Of a stretch of DNA of 64,000 nucleotides, positions 1 through 9,585 are shown in pieces. The position numbers were made by a program, and so were the translations under genes. The stretch covers positions 62,001-126,000 of the forward strand of contig CAMQVH010000006.1 of assembly GCA_947038155.1 (NCBI GenBank). Direction: 5' to 3'. Under the pieces are notes generated by a model. That model was not told the origin of the DNA. It worked only from the letters and a program-made list of their open reading frames with translations, and ran no database searches. Each line of letters opens with the position of its first letter. The first letter of the stretch is position 1. This DNA is from an uncultured Bacteroides sp. (GTDB lineage Bacteria; Bacteroidota; Bacteroidia; Bacteroidales; Bacteroidaceae).

Positions 1-33
1 CCAATCAATATCTCATCTAAAACAGCTACATTT

Positions 34-1125
34 GTGCACCAAAATAAAATGTATCGCATGAAACGTAGTTTACTATCTATATTTTTTCTACTTACTGTCG
101 CTTTGGCAGCCGTTGCCCAACCCCGTATCTCTTCGAATAAAGAGACACATAATTTTGGACAAATAGAGTGGAAACGCCCGGTGACAGTGGAATATACAAT
201 CACTAATACCGGTAACCAGCCGTTGGTCCTTACCAATGTCACTACTTCCTGTGCCTGCTCTGTAGCCGACTGGACGAAAGAACCGATTGCTCCGGGAGCG
301 AAAGGGACGGTAAAGGCTTCTTTTGATGCGAAAGCATTGGGGCGTTTTGAAAAGTCGGTCGGGATATATAGCAATGCTACTCCGAATCTGGTTTATCTGA
401 AGTTCACCGGAGAGGTGGTGCAGGAAGTGAAGGATTTTACAAAGATTCTTCCGTATGCTATCGGAAATATACGTTTGGACCGTGACGAGTTTGCTTTCAC
501 CGATGTATATCATGGTCAGAAACCTTCGTTGACTTTCAACATTGCCAACCTGTCTGACCGTCCGTACGAACCGGTATTGATGCATTTGCCGCCTTATCTC
601 AAAATGGAAGCGGAACCGAAAGTTCTGTTGAAAGGAAAGAAAGGGACAGTCAAACTGACACTGGATGCCAGCCAGTTGAAAGATTACGGATTGACACAGA
701 CTTCGGTTTACCTTTCCCGTTTCGCCGGTGATAAGGTGAGCGAGGATAACGAAATACCTGTCTCGGCCATTCTTCTTCCCGATTTCTCGCGTATGACGGC
801 TACAGATTCTCTGAATGCTCCTGCCATGCGTATTTCGGAAACGGATATCGACCTCAGCGTGCCGTTGATTAAGAAGAAAAAGGTAAGCTATGATATATTG
901 ATTGCTAATGCGGGAAAAACTCCGCTGATTATTAGCAAACTGCAAGTCTTTAATTCATCGGTAGGGGTGAGCCTGAAGAAAACGGTACTTCCACCGGATG
1001 GAATGACGAAGCTCAAAGTGACGATTCGCAAGCGTGATGTAGGTAATAAGAAACATCATTTACGTATTCTGATGATAACAAACGACCCGATGCGCCCGAA
1101 AGTCGAAATCAATATCAAACGCTAA
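34..1125 (+). CDS. DUF1573 domain-containing secreted protein
   Basis: Signal peptide, then 'HNFGQIEWKRPVTVEYTITNTGNQPLVLTNVTTSCACSV', typical of DUF1573. Confidence 0.88.
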   Translation: MHQNKMYRMKRSLLSIFFLLTVALAAVAQPRISSNKETHNFGQIEWKRPVTVEYTITNTGNQPLVLTNVTTSCACSVADWTKEPIAPGAKGTVKASFDAKALGRFEKSVGIYSNATPNLVYLKFTGEVVQEVKDFTKILPYAIGNIRLDRDEFAFTDVYHGQKPSLTFNIANLSDRPYEPVLMHLPPYLKMEAEPKVLLKGKKGTVKLTLDASQLKDYGLTQTSVYLSRFAGDKVSEDNEIPVSAILLPDFSRMTATDSLNAPAMRISETDIDLSVPLIKKKKVSYDILIANAGKTPLIISKLQVFNSSVGVSLKKTVLPPDGMTKLKVTIRKRDVGNKKHHLRILMITNDPMRPKVEINIKR

Positions 1126-1136
1126 ATCTTATTGTC

Positions 1137-2228
1137 ATGGAACATCCTGAAAATAGTGAAGAATACAAAGGTCTTGTTGTCAACAAAGGCATTGAGCAAC
1201 CTTCGTCTGTGAATCCTTATTTGAAACGGAAACCTAAAAAACGCCAGCTTTCGGTAGCTGAGTTTGTGGAAGGTATAACAAAAGGTGATGTCACTATATT
1301 GAGTCAGGCTGTGACGTTGGTGGAAAGTGTGAAGCCTGAGCATCAGGCTATTGCTCAGGAAGTGATAGAGAAGTGTCTGCCTTATTCCGGCAATTCTATT
1401 CGGGTGGGTATCAGTGGCGTTCCCGGTGCGGGAAAGAGTACGTCGATAGATGTGTTCGGGTTGCATGTGCTCGAAAAAGGGGGGAAGTTGGCTGTATTGG
1501 CTATCGACCCGAGCAGTGAGCGCAGTAAAGGGAGTATCTTGGGAGACAAGACCCGTATGGAGCAGCTTTCCGTACATCCGAAGTCATTTATACGACCTAG
1601 CCCGTCAGCGGGTTCGTTGGGCGGCGTGGCGCGCAAGACACGTGAGACGATTGTGCTTTGTGAAGCTGCCGGATTCGATAAGATTTTTGTGGAAACCGTC
1701 GGTGTGGGACAGAGTGAAACGGCTGTTCATTCGATGGTGGATTTCTTCCTGCTGATTCAACTGGCGGGGACGGGGGATGAATTGCAGGGTATCAAACGCG
1801 GTATCATGGAAATGGCGGACGGCATTGTGATAAATAAGGCGGACGGTGATAATCTGGAACGTGCAAAATTGGCCGCTACGCAATTCCGCAGCGCTTTGCA
1901 TCTGTTTCCTGCACCCGAATCGGGATGGACGCCACAAGTACTGACCTATTCCGGTTTTTATAATATAGGTGTCAAGGAAGTGTGGGACATGGTATATGCG
2001 TATATTGACTTTGTAAAAGAGAACGGTTATTTTGAATACCGGCGCAACGAACAAAGCAAATATTGGATGTATGAAAGCATCAACGAGCAACTGCGCGACA
2101 GTTTCTATCATAACCCGAAGATTGAAGCGATGCTTCAGGAAAAGGAACGTCAGGTGCTGGGCGGCAACTTGACTTCATTCGTTGCCGCGAAGAGTTTGCT
2201 CGATACTTATTTTGAAGATTTGAAGTAA
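1137..2228 (+). CDS. meaB: Methylmalonyl-CoA mutase-associated GTPase MeaB (ArgK family)
   Basis: 'GISGVPGAGKSTSIDVFG' Walker A, 'AIDPSSERSKGSILGDKTRM', 'ETVGVGQSE', 'INKADGDN'. Confidence 0.95.
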   Translation: MEHPENSEEYKGLVVNKGIEQPSSVNPYLKRKPKKRQLSVAEFVEGITKGDVTILSQAVTLVESVKPEHQAIAQEVIEKCLPYSGNSIRVGISGVPGAGKSTSIDVFGLHVLEKGGKLAVLAIDPSSERSKGSILGDKTRMEQLSVHPKSFIRPSPSAGSLGGVARKTRETIVLCEAAGFDKIFVETVGVGQSETAVHSMVDFFLLIQLAGTGDELQGIKRGIMEMADGIVINKADGDNLERAKLAATQFRSALHLFPAPESGWTPQVLTYSGFYNIGVKEVWDMVYAYIDFVKENGYFEYRRNEQSKYWMYESINEQLRDSFYHNPKIEAMLQEKERQVLGGNLTSFVAAKSLLDTYFEDLK

Positions 2229-2329
2229 GGATACCGGTAAAGCTTGGTGGCAGGAGTCGCTTGCTGAATAAACTTTTTATCTTTAAAATAGAGAAAATAC
2301 GTTAAAATTTTTGTTTTCATGTAGGACTC

Positions 2330-2388
2330 TATGCCTTTTGCGTGTATTTATTATAAAGTGGAAAGCATAGATATAAATACATGGCATA
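2330..2388 (+). promoter_or_regulatory. Imperfect inverted repeat / stem-loop in the upstream region of the GH2 gene
   Basis: TATGCC...TGTATTTAT / ATAAATACA.T.GGCATA: 9-bp and 6-bp perfect stems separated by an asymmetric internal loop, just before the ATG at 2416. Confidence 0.35.
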
Positions 2389-2415
2389 AATAATTGTTAT
2401 CGAATTAAATACCTT

Positions 2416-5400
2416 ATGAACAAAACCTTGTTAACCGGTCTTTTGTGTTGTACCCTGACAACACAAAGTTTTGCAGGCCAACCATTAGAGGGCTTCACGT
2501 ATGCTTCGGTGAGTGCTCCGGCAGGAAATGAGTGGGAATCTCCCGAAAATCTGGCATTGAATAAGGAACAGCCGCATGCTTACTTCTTTTCATTCCAGAA
2601 TTTGGAAAGTGCACGTAAAGTATTGCCAGAGAACAGTAAGTTCTGGCTATCGCTGGATGGTGACTGGAAGTTCCATTGGTCGTCTAATCCTGATGTCCGT
2701 CCGAAAGATTTTTATCAGACTGATTTTGATGTTACTTCGTGGGATGTAATTCCCGTGCCGTCCAGTTGGAATATTTATGGTATTCAGAAAGACGGAAGCC
2801 AGAAGTATGGAACGCCTGTTTATGTCAATCAACCGGTTATTTTCCAGCATAGTGTGAAGGTGGACGACTGGCGTGGGGGAGTGATGCGCACGCCGCCTGC
2901 CAACTGGACTACCTATAAAGACCGCAATGAAGTGGGCTCATTCCGCCGTGATTTTGATATACCGCAGGATTGGGACGGACGAGAAATCTTTATCAGTTTC
3001 GATGGGGTGGATTCTTTCTTCTATCTGTGGATTAACGGCAAGTATGTAGGTTTCTCCAAAAATTCACGCAATACCGCTAATTTTAATATCACCCCGTATC
3101 TGCAAAAAGGCAAGAACATGGTGGCTGCCGAAGTATATCGCAGCTCGGACGGCTCCTTTCTGGAAGCGCAGGATATGTTCCGTTTGCCGGGCATCTTCCG
3201 TACGGTAGCTTTGTATTCGGTGCCTAAAGTTCACTTCCGCGACTTGGTGGCTACTCCCGATTTGGATGCGGCTTATACGGACGGTTCTCTGACTATCAAT
3301 GCCGATATTCGTAATTTGGATAAGAAAGCGGCCAAGAATTATAAAGTGTATTATTCTTTGTATGCCAACAAGCTCTACTCTGACGAGAATACGTTGGTGG
3401 ATGGTATCTTGTCTCCTGTGATAGAAAAAATTGAACCGAACGAAACGGGCCGGATTCAGACGGTTTTTAACGTAAAAGCTCCGAATAAATGGTCGGCAGA
3501 GTTTCCGTATCGCTATACGTTGGTAGCCGAGCTGAAGGACAAGAAGAACAAGACGATTGAGACGGTTTCTACTATTGTGGGATTCCGTAAGGTGGAAATC
3601 AAGGATACGCCTGCATCGGCGGATGAATTCGGGCTTGCAGGACGTTACTACTATATCAATGGAAAAACTGTCAAGTTGAAAGGGGTAAACCGTCATGAAT
3701 CCAATCCGGCAGTAGGACATGCCATCACCCGTGAGATGATGGAAAAAGAGATAATGCTGATGAAACGTGCGAATATCAACCATGTGCGTAATTCGCATTA
3801 TCCCGATGATCCTTATTGGTATTTTTTGTGTAATAAATACGGAATTTATCTGGAAGATGAGGCGAATATCGAATCACATGAATATTATTATGGCGCTGCT
3901 TCCCTTTCTCATCCGGTGGAATGGAAGAACGCGCATGTAGCCCGTGTGATGGAGATGGTACACGCTAATGTGAATAATCCGTCTATCGTTATTTGGTCGT
4001 TGGGCAACGAAGCCGGGCCGGGTAAGAACTTTGTGGCTGCTTATGATGCGTTGAAGAAGTTTGATTTGTCCCGTCCCGTGCAGTATGAACGTAATAATGA
4101 TATTGTGGATATGGGCTCTAACCAGTATCCGTCTATCGGTTGGGTACGCGGTGCGGTGAAGGGAAAATATGACATTAAGTATCCTTTCCATATTTCGGAA
4201 TATGCTCATTCGATGGGTAATGCCTGTGGTAATCTGGTGGATTACTGGGATGCGATGGAGTCTACCAATTTCTTCTGTGGTGGCGCTATCTGGGATTGGG
4301 TAGACCAGTCTATGTATAATTATGATCCGAAGACGGGCACTCGCTACTTGGCTTATGGCGGTGACTTTGGGGATACTCCTAATGACGGGCAGTTTGTAAT
4401 GAACGGCATTGTATTCGGTGATTTGGAGCCGAAACCGCAATATTATGAAGTGAAGAAAGTATATCAGAACATAGATGTAAAAGCGGTTAACCTTGAAAAA
4501 GGTATATTCGAAGTCTTCAATAAGTATTATTTCAAGAACTTGGCGGATGATTATCAATTGGTGTGGTCATTGTACGAAGATGGAAAACCTGTGCAAACCG
4601 GTCAGCCGATGGATATTAATGTAGCACCCCGTCAACGTATGCAGGTTACGCTGCCTTACAACCAAACTCTTAAAAAGGATGCCGAATACTTTGTAAAAGT
4701 GCAGTTTGTCCTGAAAGACAAGATGCCTTGGGCTGCTAAGGATTTTGTGATGGCTGAAGAACAGATTCAAGTCAAAGCGGCTACCGACCGTCCGTCAATC
4801 AGCGAAGTGGCTGCTGGTTCAGAAGAACTGAAAAGCCTTGTTGACCCTAAAACAAGGAATGTTCAGATAACAGGAACTGGTTTCGAGGTGAATTTTGATT
4901 CACAGACCGGAAGCATCTATAACCTGACTTATGGCGGTGAAAAAGTAATAACAGACGGGAATGGCCCGAAACTGGATGCTCTCCGTGCTTTCACGAATAA
5001 TGATAACTGGTTCTATCAGCCTTGGTTTGAACATGGCTTGCACAATTTGATTCATACAGTGAAGGAAGTAACGGTAGTCGGAAAGGATAATACCGTTATG
5101 GTGAGCTATACGGTAGAATCTCAAGCTCCGAACGGTGCACGCATCAAAGGCGGCACAAGCTCCGGTAAAAACAGCATTGAGGAACTGACAGACCGGAAGT
5201 TTGATAATAACGACTTTAAGTTTACTACCAATCAGATATGGACTGTTTATCAGGATGGTTCTATCGAGTTGCAGGCAAGCATTACTTCCAATCGTTCGAG
5301 TCTCGTTCTCCCTCGTTTGGGTTATATGGTGAAAATGCCGCAGCAATATGCAGACTTTACGTATTATGGCCGTGGCCCGATAGATAATTATGCCGACCGT

Positions 5401-6438
5401 AAGACAGGACAGTTCATCGAACAATATACCAATACCGTGGCCGGAGAGTTTGTGAACTTCCCGAAACCACAGGATATGGGTAACCATGAAGATGTCCGTT
5501 GGTGTGCATTGACCAATCAAGCCGGTAAGGGTGCTATCTTTATTGCTACCGACCGTCTGTCGGCTTCTGCCCTTCAGTATTCTGCTCTCGACCTGATTTT
5601 GGCTTCACATCCTTATCAGTTACCGAAAGCAAGTGATACTTATCTGCATTTGGATTGTGCGGTTACCGGATTGGGTGGAAACAGTTGCGGTCAGGGCGGC
5701 CCGCTCGTACAAGACCGTGTATTGGCAGACCAGCATAATATGGGCTTCATTATCCGTCCTGCGAATAAGGTGGATTTGACTGCTATTGCCAATGTCGCTC
5801 CTGCCGGTGAAATACCTCTTTCCATTATACGTGACCGTGCCGGTCGGGTGGAATTGAAGTCTGCAAGGAAGGATGCCGTGATTCTTTATTCACTGAATGG
5901 AGACAAGAAAGCGAACAGGTACACAACTCCTGTTCCGATGCGTGACGGGGGGACTATAAAGGCATGGTATGAACATGACCCGAGAGTAAACGCTACGATG
6001 ACATTCGAAAAGATAGAAAGTATCCGTACGGAAGTGGTATATGCCAGTAGTCAGGAATCGGGCGATGGTGATGCTTCCAACCTGACGGATAATGACCCGA
6101 ATACCATTTGGCATACTATGTATTCTGTTACGGTAGCCAAGTATCCGCATTGGGTGGATTTGGATGCGGGAGAAGTAAAGGAAATCAAAGGATTCACCTA
6201 CCTGCCACGCCAGAATGGAAATAACGGTAATATTAAAGACTACTCCATTCAAGTCAGTATGGATGGAAAAGAATGGGGAACGCCTGTTAAGAAAGGAACC
6301 TTTACCAACAACTCAAAAGAAAAGAGAGTATTGTTCGACAAACCTGTCAAAGCACGCTATATCCGCTTTACTGCGTTGAGTTCGCAGAACGGGCAGGATT
6401 TTGCGTCGGGAGCAGAACTTACGATTCTGGCAAACTAA
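2416..6438 (+). CDS. Glycoside hydrolase family 2 beta-galactosidase with C-terminal discoidin (F5/8 type C)-like domain
   Basis: GH2 motifs 'GVNRHESNPAVGHAITREMMEKEIMLMKRANINHVRNSHYPDDPYWYFLCNKYGIYLEDEANIESH', 'IVIWSLGNEAGPG'; C-terminal 'SGDGDASNLTDNDPNTIWHTMYS...KARYIRFTAL'. Confidence 0.93.
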   Translation: MNKTLLTGLLCCTLTTQSFAGQPLEGFTYASVSAPAGNEWESPENLALNKEQPHAYFFSFQNLESARKVLPENSKFWLSLDGDWKFHWSSNPDVRPKDFYQTDFDVTSWDVIPVPSSWNIYGIQKDGSQKYGTPVYVNQPVIFQHSVKVDDWRGGVMRTPPANWTTYKDRNEVGSFRRDFDIPQDWDGREIFISFDGVDSFFYLWINGKYVGFSKNSRNTANFNITPYLQKGKNMVAAEVYRSSDGSFLEAQDMFRLPGIFRTVALYSVPKVHFRDLVATPDLDAAYTDGSLTINADIRNLDKKAAKNYKVYYSLYANKLYSDENTLVDGILSPVIEKIEPNETGRIQTVFNVKAPNKWSAEFPYRYTLVAELKDKKNKTIETVSTIVGFRKVEIKDTPASADEFGLAGRYYYINGKTVKLKGVNRHESNPAVGHAITREMMEKEIMLMKRANINHVRNSHYPDDPYWYFLCNKYGIYLEDEANIESHEYYYGAASLSHPVEWKNAHVARVMEMVHANVNNPSIVIWSLGNEAGPGKNFVAAYDALKKFDLSRPVQYERNNDIVDMGSNQYPSIGWVRGAVKGKYDIKYPFHISEYAHSMGNACGNLVDYWDAMESTNFFCGGAIWDWVDQSMYNYDPKTGTRYLAYGGDFGDTPNDGQFVMNGIVFGDLEPKPQYYEVKKVYQNIDVKAVNLEKGIFEVFNKYYFKNLADDYQLVWSLYEDGKPVQTGQPMDINVAPRQRMQVTLPYNQTLKKDAEYFVKVQFVLKDKMPWAAKDFVMAEEQIQVKAATDRPSISEVAAGSEELKSLVDPKTRNVQITGTGFEVNFDSQTGSIYNLTYGGEKVITDGNGPKLDALRAFTNNDNWFYQPWFEHGLHNLIHTVKEVTVVGKDNTVMVSYTVESQAPNGARIKGGTSSGKNSIEELTDRKFDNNDFKFTTNQIWTVYQDGSIELQASITSNRSSLVLPRLGYMVKMPQQYADFTYYGRGPIDNYADRKTGQFIEQYTNTVAGEFVNFPKPQDMGNHEDVRWCALTNQAGKGAIFIATDRLSASALQYSALDLILASHPYQLPKASDTYLHLDCAVTGLGGNSCGQGGPLVQDRVLADQHNMGFIIRPANKVDLTAIANVAPAGEIPLSIIRDRAGRVELKSARKDAVILYSLNGDKKANRYTTPVPMRDGGTIKAWYEHDPRVNATMTFEKIESIRTEVVYASSQESGDGDASNLTDNDPNTIWHTMYSVTVAKYPHWVDLDAGEVKEIKGFTYLPRQNGNNGNIKDYSIQVSMDGKEWGTPVKKGTFTNNSKEKRVLFDKPVKARYIRFTALSSQNGQDFASGAELTILAN

Positions 6439-6474
6439 AAGGCTATTCGTAGCCATTTATCCTCTTATAAATAA

Positions 6475-6520
6475 AAATCCCCCACGCTACTGTTCAAGAT
6501 AAATGTAGCGTGGGGGATTT
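6475..6520. terminator. Bidirectional terminator hairpin between convergent genes
   Basis: AAATCCCCCACGCTAC-N14-GTAGCGTGGGGGATTT, perfect 16-bp stem. Confidence 0.85.
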
Positions 6521-6554
6521 CGTTAAAAAGGGAGTTTTGACAAACTCTCAGGTT

Positions 6555-7472
6555 TTATAATTCTTTCCCTATCTTCTCGAAATCTGCTCTCGACTTGCTT
6601 TGCGTCACAATATATACTCCAAGAAATACAAGTGCGATAGCCACTCCTTTCTGCCAGCCAAAACTACCGATTCCCATAATAATGGCGGCAATCGTAGCTA
6701 CAATTGGTTGCATATAATTGTACATGCTGACAACAGTAGGACGAAGTAGTTTCTGCGCAGTCATAATGCAGAGATAAGCGAGGAAGCTGCCACCCAACAC
6801 CACATAAAGCACTTGTACAATAGCAATCGTGGAAATAGAAGCCCATTGGATTGTGGAAATGTCGTAGTAAGAGAACGGTATATAGCACATTGAAGCATAA
6901 ACGAACATCCACTTGTTGATGGTCACTGCCGAATATTGCTGAGTCAGTCCCTTGAATACGGTTAAATAAATGGAGAAACTGATTTGTGCAGTTAGGCAAA
7001 GCAAGTCGCCAATCAAACTTCCGTTGCCATTACTTCCCGCTTGGCTGCTCAGGATAAGAATAAGTGCTCCCATGGCGCCTACGAAAATTCCCAGTACTTT
7101 CTTGTTTGTAATTGGCTCTTTCAGATAAATAGCAGCTACAATCATGGTCACAATCGGTAAAGTCGTTGTAACAATCGAAGCGTCGATAGGCGAAGTCATG
7201 GACAGCCCGAAAATGAATACTCCCTGATTGAACACCAAAGCAAACAGCGAAGCGAAGAAGATTCTCAGCATATCCCGATGATTCACTTGTTCCTGCTTGC
7301 AAAATATAGAAAGTAACCAAAAAGCGGCTGCTGCACCCACCATACGAAAAGTTGTAACGGAAAGGGCGGAAAACTCTTGGAGGGCAGACTTGCCGATAGG
7401 TGCCATCAGCCCCCACATGACGTTTGCTGTAAGTGCAAATAGGTGACCGTACAAATTCTTACTTTTGTTCAT
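6555..7472 (-). CDS. DMT family (EamA) transporter
   Basis: Two EamA repeats, 'GHLFALTANVMWGLMAPIGKSALQEFSALSVTTFRMVGAA'; start moved from 7601 to the internal Met (MNKSKNLYGH) at 7472. Confidence 0.88.
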   Translation of the reverse strand: MNKSKNLYGHLFALTANVMWGLMAPIGKSALQEFSALSVTTFRMVGAAAAFWLLSIFCKQEQVNHRDMLRIFFASLFALVFNQGVFIFGLSMTSPIDASIVTTTLPIVTMIVAAIYLKEPITNKKVLGIFVGAMGALILILSSQAGSNGNGSLIGDLLCLTAQISFSIYLTVFKGLTQQYSAVTINKWMFVYASMCYIPFSYYDISTIQWASISTIAIVQVLYVVLGGSFLAYLCIMTAQKLLRPTVVSMYNYMQPIVATIAAIIMGIGSFGWQKGVAIALVFLGVYIVTQSKSRADFEKIGKEL

Positions 7473-7640
7473 GTTGATAAGATTTAGTTTGCGATATGTT
7501 TTCTTAATAAAAATAACATCTGAAAAGAGAAAACGGCTACAAAGGTAGTTTTTTATTCTTGTATTTTCAGAATTTGATGAGTTTACTAGCAACTTTGTCA
7601 TATGATTTATTTATATTTGCCTTGATTAATACTGAATATT

Positions 7641-8498
7641 ATGGAACAACAGGCCAATTATATCCGTCGTATCGAAATCCACGGACTATGGGAACGCTTT
7701 AATATAGGATGGGATTTGCGTCCCGATGTGAACATTCTTTCCGGCATCAACGGAGTGGGGAAGACCACCATTCTGAACCGTTCCGTCGGCTATCTCGAAG
7801 AACTTTACGGTGAAATGAAAAGTGACGAAAAGAACGGAGTACGTCTTTTCTTTGACAATCCCGAAGCAACCTATATCCCCTACGACGTTATCCGCAGCTA
7901 CGACCGCCCCCTGATGATGGGAGACTTCGCCGCCCGCATGGCCGATAAGAACGTAAAGTCCGAACTGGACTGGCAACTCTATCTACTGCAACGCCGCTAC
8001 CTCGACTATCAGGTCAACATCGGCAACAAAATGATAGAAATGCTTTCCAGTAACGATGAAGAAGAACGCCGCAGGGCTGCCACCCTGTCCATAGCCAAAC
8101 GCCGTTTTCAGGATATGATTGACGAACTTTTCAGTTACACCCGCAAGAAGATAGACCGCAAACGGAACGACATCGCCTTCTATCAGGACGGCGAACTGCT
8201 GTTTCCCTACAAACTTTCTTCCGGCGAAAAGCAAATGCTCGTCATCCTGCTCACCGTACTCGTACAGGACAACAGCCATTGTGTACTCTTTATGGACGAA
8301 CCGGAAGCCTCTCTTCATATAGAATGGCAACAGAAGTTGATTGCCATGATACGTGAACTGAATCCGAACGTACAGATAATCCTGACCACCCATTCACCTG
8401 CCGTCATCATGGAAGGCTGGCTGGATGCCGTGACGGAAGTAAGTGATATTTCAACGGAAGCGAACGGATTTAAAGTACCCCCGCTCATTAACCATTAG
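7641..8498 (+). CDS. AAA family ATPase (AAA_15/21, ABC-like), compact AriA-like (PARIS) candidate
   Basis: Walker A 'GINGVGKTTIL', signature 'LSSGEKQMLVILL', Walker B 'CVLFMDEPEASLHIEWQQKL', H-loop 'ILTTHSPAVI'; followed by a DUF4435 gene. Confidence 0.82.
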   Translation: MEQQANYIRRIEIHGLWERFNIGWDLRPDVNILSGINGVGKTTILNRSVGYLEELYGEMKSDEKNGVRLFFDNPEATYIPYDVIRSYDRPLMMGDFAARMADKNVKSELDWQLYLLQRRYLDYQVNIGNKMIEMLSSNDEEERRRAATLSIAKRRFQDMIDELFSYTRKKIDRKRNDIAFYQDGELLFPYKLSSGEKQMLVILLTVLVQDNSHCVLFMDEPEASLHIEWQQKLIAMIRELNPNVQIILTTHSPAVIMEGWLDAVTEVSDISTEANGFKVPPLINH

Positions 8499-8553
8499 TC
8501 ACTAATCACTAAACCATTAATCATTAATCACTAAACCGTTAATCACTATCTAC

Positions 8554-9561
8554 ATGGCAAAATCACTACGAGATAACCTGACTTCTTCATACTTCAACGC
8601 AGCCCATAAACTCTACCCGAAGAAAGCCCGCCGTCGCATCATAGCATACGTAGAAAGCTATGACGACATCGCTTTCTGGCGTACCCTGCTCGAAGAGTTT
8701 GAAGATGACGAGCACTATTTCCAGGTGATGCTCCCTTCCGCCAACTCCCTCGCGAAAGGGAAAAAGATGGTTCTCATGAACACGCTGAACACAGCCGAAC
8801 TGGGAAGAAGCCTGATAGCCTGCGTAGACAGCGATTATGACTTCCTGTTGCAGGGAGCCACCAATACTTCCCGCAAAATCAACCGGAACAGATACATATT
8901 CCAAACCTATACATACGCCATTGAAAACTACCATTGTTTTGCCGAAAGCTTGCATGAAGTATGCGTACAAGCTACATTGAACGACCGCTTCATCTTTGAT
9001 TTCAATGCCTATCTGAAACGGTATTCCGAAATTGTATATCCTCTTTTCCTGTGGAACGTGTGGTTCTACCGCCAACGGGATACCTATACTTTCCCAATGT
9101 ACGACTTCCACACCTATACTGCCCTGCGGGAGATAAGTATCAAGCATCCTGAAAAGAGCCTGGAAGATTTGCAGCGGCGCGTCAACCAAAAACTGTCGGA
9201 ACTGAAAAAGCGTTTCTCCCGTATCATCAACCAAGTGAATGCGCTGGGTAATGAATTGAGAGAATTGGGGTTGATGCCGGAAACCACCTATTTATATATG
9301 CAGGGACACCATGTCATGGATAGCGTGGTCATGAAACTTCTGACTCCCGTATGTACGGTGCTACGTCGGGAACGTGAACAGGAAATCAAACGATTGGCCG
9401 AACATAATGAACAATTCAAGAATGAACTGACTTGCTATCAGAACAGTCAGGTGAATGTGGAAATCATGCTGAAGAAGAACGTAGCTTACAAACGGCTGTT
9501 CCACTATGACTGGCTGAGACAAGATATACATGAGTATTTAGAAAAAGGGAAAGAAAACTAA
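8554..9561 (+). CDS. DUF4435 (TOPRIM-like) protein, AriB-like (PARIS) candidate
   Basis: 'RRRIIAYVESYDDIAFWRTLLEEF' (TOPRIM glutamate motif), 'LIACVDSDYDFLL' (DxD), 'TYAIENYHCF', typical of DUF4435. Confidence 0.8.
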   Translation: MAKSLRDNLTSSYFNAAHKLYPKKARRRIIAYVESYDDIAFWRTLLEEFEDDEHYFQVMLPSANSLAKGKKMVLMNTLNTAELGRSLIACVDSDYDFLLQGATNTSRKINRNRYIFQTYTYAIENYHCFAESLHEVCVQATLNDRFIFDFNAYLKRYSEIVYPLFLWNVWFYRQRDTYTFPMYDFHTYTALREISIKHPEKSLEDLQRRVNQKLSELKKRFSRIINQVNALGNELRELGLMPETTYLYMQGHHVMDSVVMKLLTPVCTVLRREREQEIKRLAEHNEQFKNELTCYQNSQVNVEIMLKKNVAYKRLFHYDWLRQDIHEYLEKGKEN

Positions 9562-9585
9562 AAAGAAAAAGAGAGAAAACAGCTT

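Noticed and set aside
88-945. Long minus-strand ORF (285 aa) opposite the DUF1573 gene
   Set aside because: Shadow ORF: antisense to a clear family member, low-complexity basic composition, no recognisable domain. The same applies to 3064-3798, 4900-5520, 33130-33951, 42813-43634, 47231-47890 and others.
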